Source of the DNA: Phycisphaerales bacterium
GTDB taxonomy: Bacteria > Planctomycetota > Phycisphaerae > UBA1845 > Fen-1342
Assembly (NCBI GenBank): GCA_016716475.1
Contig: JADJWG010000004.1
Location: 248,001-312,000, forward strand
DNA: 64,000 nucleotides
Direction: 5' to 3'
Every line of letters starts with the position of its first letter. Position 1 is the first letter of the stretch. Below are positions 61,075 to 64,000 of the stretch, piece after piece. The notes under the pieces were generated by a model. It searched no databases, was not told the DNA's origin, and saw only the letters and a list, made by a program, of their open reading frames with translations. A program made the translations under genes and the position numbers.

Positions 61075-62073
61075 ATGAACCTGCTCGGTGGTTCCCTGCC
61101 GGTCGGCCGGCTGTTCGGCATCCACATCCGGATTCATATGCTCTTCGTCGTGTGGATGGCTTTTAACCTCGTGCAGGCCGGCGACGCCTGGCCCCAAACG
61201 CTTACCTTCCTGGGCATGATCTTTCTAATCGTGCTGATTCACGAGTTCGGCCACTGTTTCGGCGCGCGGCTGGTTGGCGGCGACGCCGAGAACATCATGC
61301 TCTGGCCGCTGGGTGGTCTGGCCTACGCCGAGGCCCCCATGCGCCCCTGGCCGCAATTCGTCACCATCGCGGCGGGTCCCGTGGTGCATCCGATCCTGTG
61401 TGTGGTGAGTGCGAGCGTCCTCGTGGCCGCCACCGGCCACTGGGGCTTCTTCACGCTCGATCCCTTCCGCGGCCCCATAGGCATTACGGAAACCTGGCAA
61501 TTCTACGTGTGGCTCTTTTATAAACTCAACCTCATCCTGCTGTACTTCAACCTGCTGCCCATCTTCCCCATGGACGGTGGCCAGCTTTTCCGCGCCATTC
61601 TCTGGCCGTGGCTCGGATTGCAGCGTGCGACCATCCTGGCCACCCAGGTCGGCCTCGTCGGGGCCATCGTACTGGCCTACGTCGGAATCCAGTGGGGCAA
61701 CATCCTGCTCGTCATGATTGCCGCTTTCGGCGCCTTCTCCAGTTTTCAGCACTTGCGCTTTGCCCAGGCCGGCATGCTCCGCGAGGACAGTGTCTACGAT
61801 CGGTTAGGTCAGAATCCCGCTTACGATACGTGGTGGCGGAAGATGTTCCGTATCCGTCGCCCGCGCCGCACCACCGTGGCGCCGGGGTCCGCCACGCAAC
61901 GGGCAACAGTGCCTGCCCAGGCAGCGGTCGCCGTCGAGGAGCGCTTTCATGAAGACGAGGCGGAACTCGATCGCATCCTGAAGAAGGTCTCAAGCCACGG
62001 CATCAGCAGTCTCACCTACATCGAGCAGCAGCGGCTCGAACGCATCACCCGCGCCCGACGCCGTGAGCCCTGA
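61075..62073 (+). CDS. Site-2 protease family metallopeptidase (M50)
   Basis: The 332-residue protein has several transmembrane segments with the zinc motif HEFGH and the second ligand block NLLPIFPMDGG, as in the SpoIVFB/S2P-type proteases. The C-terminal part has an Ala/Thr-rich linker and a helical stretch (EDEAELDRILKKVSSHGISSL). Such enzymes cut transmembrane anti-sigma factors or other membrane proteins. It is coupled to the NUDIX gene. No anti-sigma partner is recognisable next to it. Confidence 0.87.
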   Translation: MNLLGGSLPVGRLFGIHIRIHMLFVVWMAFNLVQAGDAWPQTLTFLGMIFLIVLIHEFGHCFGARLVGGDAENIMLWPLGGLAYAEAPMRPWPQFVTIAAGPVVHPILCVVSASVLVAATGHWGFFTLDPFRGPIGITETWQFYVWLFYKLNLILLYFNLLPIFPMDGGQLFRAILWPWLGLQRATILATQVGLVGAIVLAYVGIQWGNILLVMIAAFGAFSSFQHLRFAQAGMLREDSVYDRLGQNPAYDTWWRKMFRIRRPRRTTVAPGSATQRATVPAQAAVAVEERFHEDEAELDRILKKVSSHGISSLTYIEQQRLERITRARRREP

Positions 62074-62103
62074 CCTCGCCGTGTCGCCTGCGAGGCGGAG
62101 CCG

Positions 62104-63444
62104 CTACAGCTCGTACTGGCTACGTTCTTCGTCTTCGAGGATGTCGGCGAGCCGCATGCGGACATAGTCAATGTCGACGACCACGTGCTTGTTGACGGCG
62201 TCGGAGGCGTTGAAAGCGATCTCCTCGACGACCTTTTCAACGATGGTGTAGAGCCGGCGGGCACCGATGTTTTCGAGCATCTCGTTGGCGCGGCCGGCCA
62301 TCTCGGCCATTTCGACGAGTGCGTCGGGGGTGAACTCGAGTTGCACACCCTCGGTCCCGAGCAGGGCAATCTGCTGCTTGATGAGGGCGTTCTCCGGTTC
62401 GGTGAGGATGCGGTGGTAATCCTCACCGGTCAGGTCGCCGAGTTCGACGCGCAGCGGGAAGCGCCCCTGGAGTTCCGGCATCAGATCACTCGGGCGTGAC
62501 TGCGTGAAGGCGCCGGCCGCGATGAAGAGGATATGGTCGGTGCGGACCATGCCGTAGCGCGTGCTGACACTGGTGCCTTCGACGAGGGGCAGCAGGTCGC
62601 GCTGCACTCCGCTGCGCGAGACTTCGGGGCCGCTGCTCTCGGCGAGCGGAGCGCCGCAGATTTTGTCGATCTCATCGAGGAAAACGATGCCGCCTTCCTC
62701 GCAGTTGCGGAGGGCCTGCTGCTGGAGAGAATCCTGGTCGACGAGCCGGTCACTCTCCTGCTGGGTAAGCAGTTCGAGGGCCTCGGGCAGAGGCAGCCGC
62801 CGGCGGCGGCTGCGGGGTGGCATGATGCGCTCGACGAACTGCTCGAATTCCGGACCCATCTGGTCGAGCCCCATGTTGGACATGACGTGGACGGGCACGG
62901 AGCGCTCGTCCACGGTGACATCCACGAGCCGCTCCTGCAAAGCGCCGGCGTGGAGTTGCTGGCGGAGTTTTTCGCGCGTGCGCGTGCGGCGCTCGGCGAG
63001 GTCGGTCTCGCCGCCCTCGGCGGTGTCCACGCCCGGGAGCAACTGGTCCAGGATGCGATCCTCCGCCGCACGAATGGCATGCGCGCGGACGTTGACGGCG
63101 GCCCGCTGACGTTCGAGCGCGATGGAGCGCTCGACGAGATCACGGATGATGCCGTCCACATCACGGCCGACGTAGCCGACCTCGGTGAACTTGGTGGCTT
63201 CGACCTTGATGAAGGGGGCGTCCACGAGCTGCGCGAGCCGGCGCGCAATTTCGGTCTTGCCAACGCCGGTGGGTCCCATCATGAGGATGTTCTTGGGGGA
63301 GACATCGTTGCGCAGGCCGCGCGGCAGTTGCAAGCGGCGCCAGCGATTGCGGATCGCGACGGCGACGGCGCGCTTGGCCTCGTCCTGGCCGATGATGTAG
63401 CGGTCGAGCGCGGCGACGATCTGGCGTGGGGTGAGGTCGTTCAT
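62104..63444 (-). CDS. hslU: ATP-dependent protease ATPase subunit HslU
   Basis: The 446-residue AAA+ protein has Walker A GPTGVGKT, the FTEVGYVGRDVDGII block, Walker B FLDEIDK and the C-terminal IGARRLYTIVEKVVEEIAF sensor-2 region. HslU unfolds substrates for the HslV peptidase. The usual C-terminal tail docks into HslV; here it ends QYEL. Start ATG 63444 (MNDLTPRQIV) is family-typical; a longer frame to 63501 is unlikely. hslV, which normally precedes hslU directly, is not upstream: the next gene is a divergent aminotransferase. Confidence 0.92.
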   Translation of the reverse strand: MNDLTPRQIVAALDRYIIGQDEAKRAVAVAIRNRWRRLQLPRGLRNDVSPKNILMMGPTGVGKTEIARRLAQLVDAPFIKVEATKFTEVGYVGRDVDGIIRDLVERSIALERQRAAVNVRAHAIRAAEDRILDQLLPGVDTAEGGETDLAERRTRTREKLRQQLHAGALQERLVDVTVDERSVPVHVMSNMGLDQMGPEFEQFVERIMPPRSRRRRLPLPEALELLTQQESDRLVDQDSLQQQALRNCEEGGIVFLDEIDKICGAPLAESSGPEVSRSGVQRDLLPLVEGTSVSTRYGMVRTDHILFIAAGAFTQSRPSDLMPELQGRFPLRVELGDLTGEDYHRILTEPENALIKQQIALLGTEGVQLEFTPDALVEMAEMAGRANEMLENIGARRLYTIVEKVVEEIAFNASDAVNKHVVVDIDYVRMRLADILEDEERSQYEL

Positions 63445-63629
63445 GGGTTCTCGGCGGTTGGGTAGCGCGGCCGGATGCAGCGCCAAAGCGGATGATAGCA
63501 TGCGGGCGGGGCAGGGGCATGTTCGTCAAAAAGCGTCGGTGGACAGGCCTTTTGCACGACAGCGAGGTACCGGTGGCGTAGAATTGCGGGCGAGATCCGA
63601 GGGTGCCCGGGGGTGGAGCGCCGCCCGCG

Positions 63630-64000
63630 ATGAACGTCGACGAATACCGCGCAAAGTTTCCGATTACGAAGAGCTACAATTTTCAGGACCATGCGGGCGT
63701 GGCACCGCTTTCAGCGCCGGCGGCGGAGGCCCTCACGGCCTATGCGCAGGAGCTGTCGACCGCGGCGTACCTACGGGGGACGTACTATCGGGCGGTGGAC
63801 CATTTTCGACAGGCGGCGGCGCGGTTGCTGAACGCGCACGCGGACGAGATCACGTGTGTGAAGAATACGTCGGAGGGGATCAGCTATGTGGCCAACGGCA
63901 TCCAGTGGCTGACCGGAGACAATGTCATCTCCAACACGATGGAATTTCCTTCCAACTTCTACCCGTGGCTCAACCTGGAGCCGCGCGGTGTGGAGGTGCG
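63630..64000 (+). CDS. Class V aminotransferase / cysteine desulfurase-like, 3' end cut by window edge
   Basis: ATG 63630, with GGAG about 14 nt upstream, opens a frame that runs to the end of the window (123 codons). It reads YNFQDHAGVAPLSAPAAEAL, CVKNTSEGISYVANGI and EFPSNFYPWLNL (the last typical of class V PLP enzymes), with a conserved HAG near the start like the family's 'NHAxxxP'. The catalytic Lys would lie beyond the edge. The exact substrate cannot be given. Confidence 0.8.
   Translation, partial: MNVDEYRAKFPITKSYNFQDHAGVAPLSAPAAEALTAYAQELSTAAYLRGTYYRAVDHFRQAAARLLNAHADEITCVKNTSEGISYVANGIQWLTGDNVISNTMEFPSNFYPWLNLEPRGVEV

Overview
The window is a GC-rich bacterial chromosome segment with tightly packed genes on both strands. 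Several features point to the phylum Planctomycetota, probably a Phycisphaerae-like lineage: a secreted protein ending in two dockerin-type calcium repeats of the D-L-N-C-D-G-V-V-N-F type, two proteins with a PEP-CTERM-like sorting tail, phytanoyl-CoA dioxygenase relatives, DUF1570-like and DUF444 proteins, and a mix of ATG, GTG and TTG starts. This placement is inferred from protein character only; there is no rRNA gene here. I saw no tRNA, rRNA or CRISPR array.

Layout. 0-5.5 kb: a truncated heptosyltransferase-like glycosyltransferase, an RHS/YD-repeat remnant, a secreted dockerin protein, an SDR-type L-threonine dehydrogenase and a membrane protein with helical repeats. 5.5-9.5 kb: a solitary beta-class DNA methyltransferase, a two-gene iron unit (DtxR/MntR-like repressor and ferritin-like protein, both with TTG starts) and a secreted protein of unknown function. 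9.5-10.9 kb: a decayed IS5-family element inserted in a cysteine-rich secreted-protein gene. 11.2-16.4 kb: a coupled nucleoside phosphorylase/amidohydrolase pair, a lipoprotein glutathione peroxidase, an Fe(II)-trafficking protein, a phytanoyl-CoA dioxygenase relative and a sirtuin. 16.5-20.5 kb: dnaG and rpoD behind a near-consensus promoter. 20.6-31.9 kb: a methyltransferase, the sdhCAB operon, a CPBP protease, a very large GH2 glycosidase with a PA14 domain, an acyl-reductase-like SDR and queC.

31.9-46.9 kb: an oligopeptide-binding protein, a bifunctional-nuclease family protein, ribulokinase, a GGDEF protein, small lipoproteins, a pyrH-phosphatase-cyclase unit, purM with a DUF1570-like lipoprotein, a tRNA-binding protein, hutI, a second phytanoyl-CoA dioxygenase relative and a membrane-anchored hydrolase. 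46.9-58.3 kb: a pair of paralogous PEP-CTERM-like proteins flanks tag-dinB, gyrA, mcsA-mcsB, a YhbH/YeaH-type VWA protein, an SLC13/DASS transporter and a DUF202 protein. 58.5-64 kb: glnS, a NUDIX hydrolase with a site-2 protease, hslU and a truncated class V aminotransferase.

Most of the window is core metabolism, information processing and stress handling. I did not find a convincing new multi-gene system. The best leads are the iron repressor with a C-terminal cysteine cluster, the McsAB arginine-kinase pair whose kinase frame runs through its expected stop into an antisense gene, the translational coupling of pyrH to a tyrosine-type phosphatase, the phosphorylase/deaminase pair, and the IS insertion that supplies a stop codon to a secreted cysteine-rich protein.
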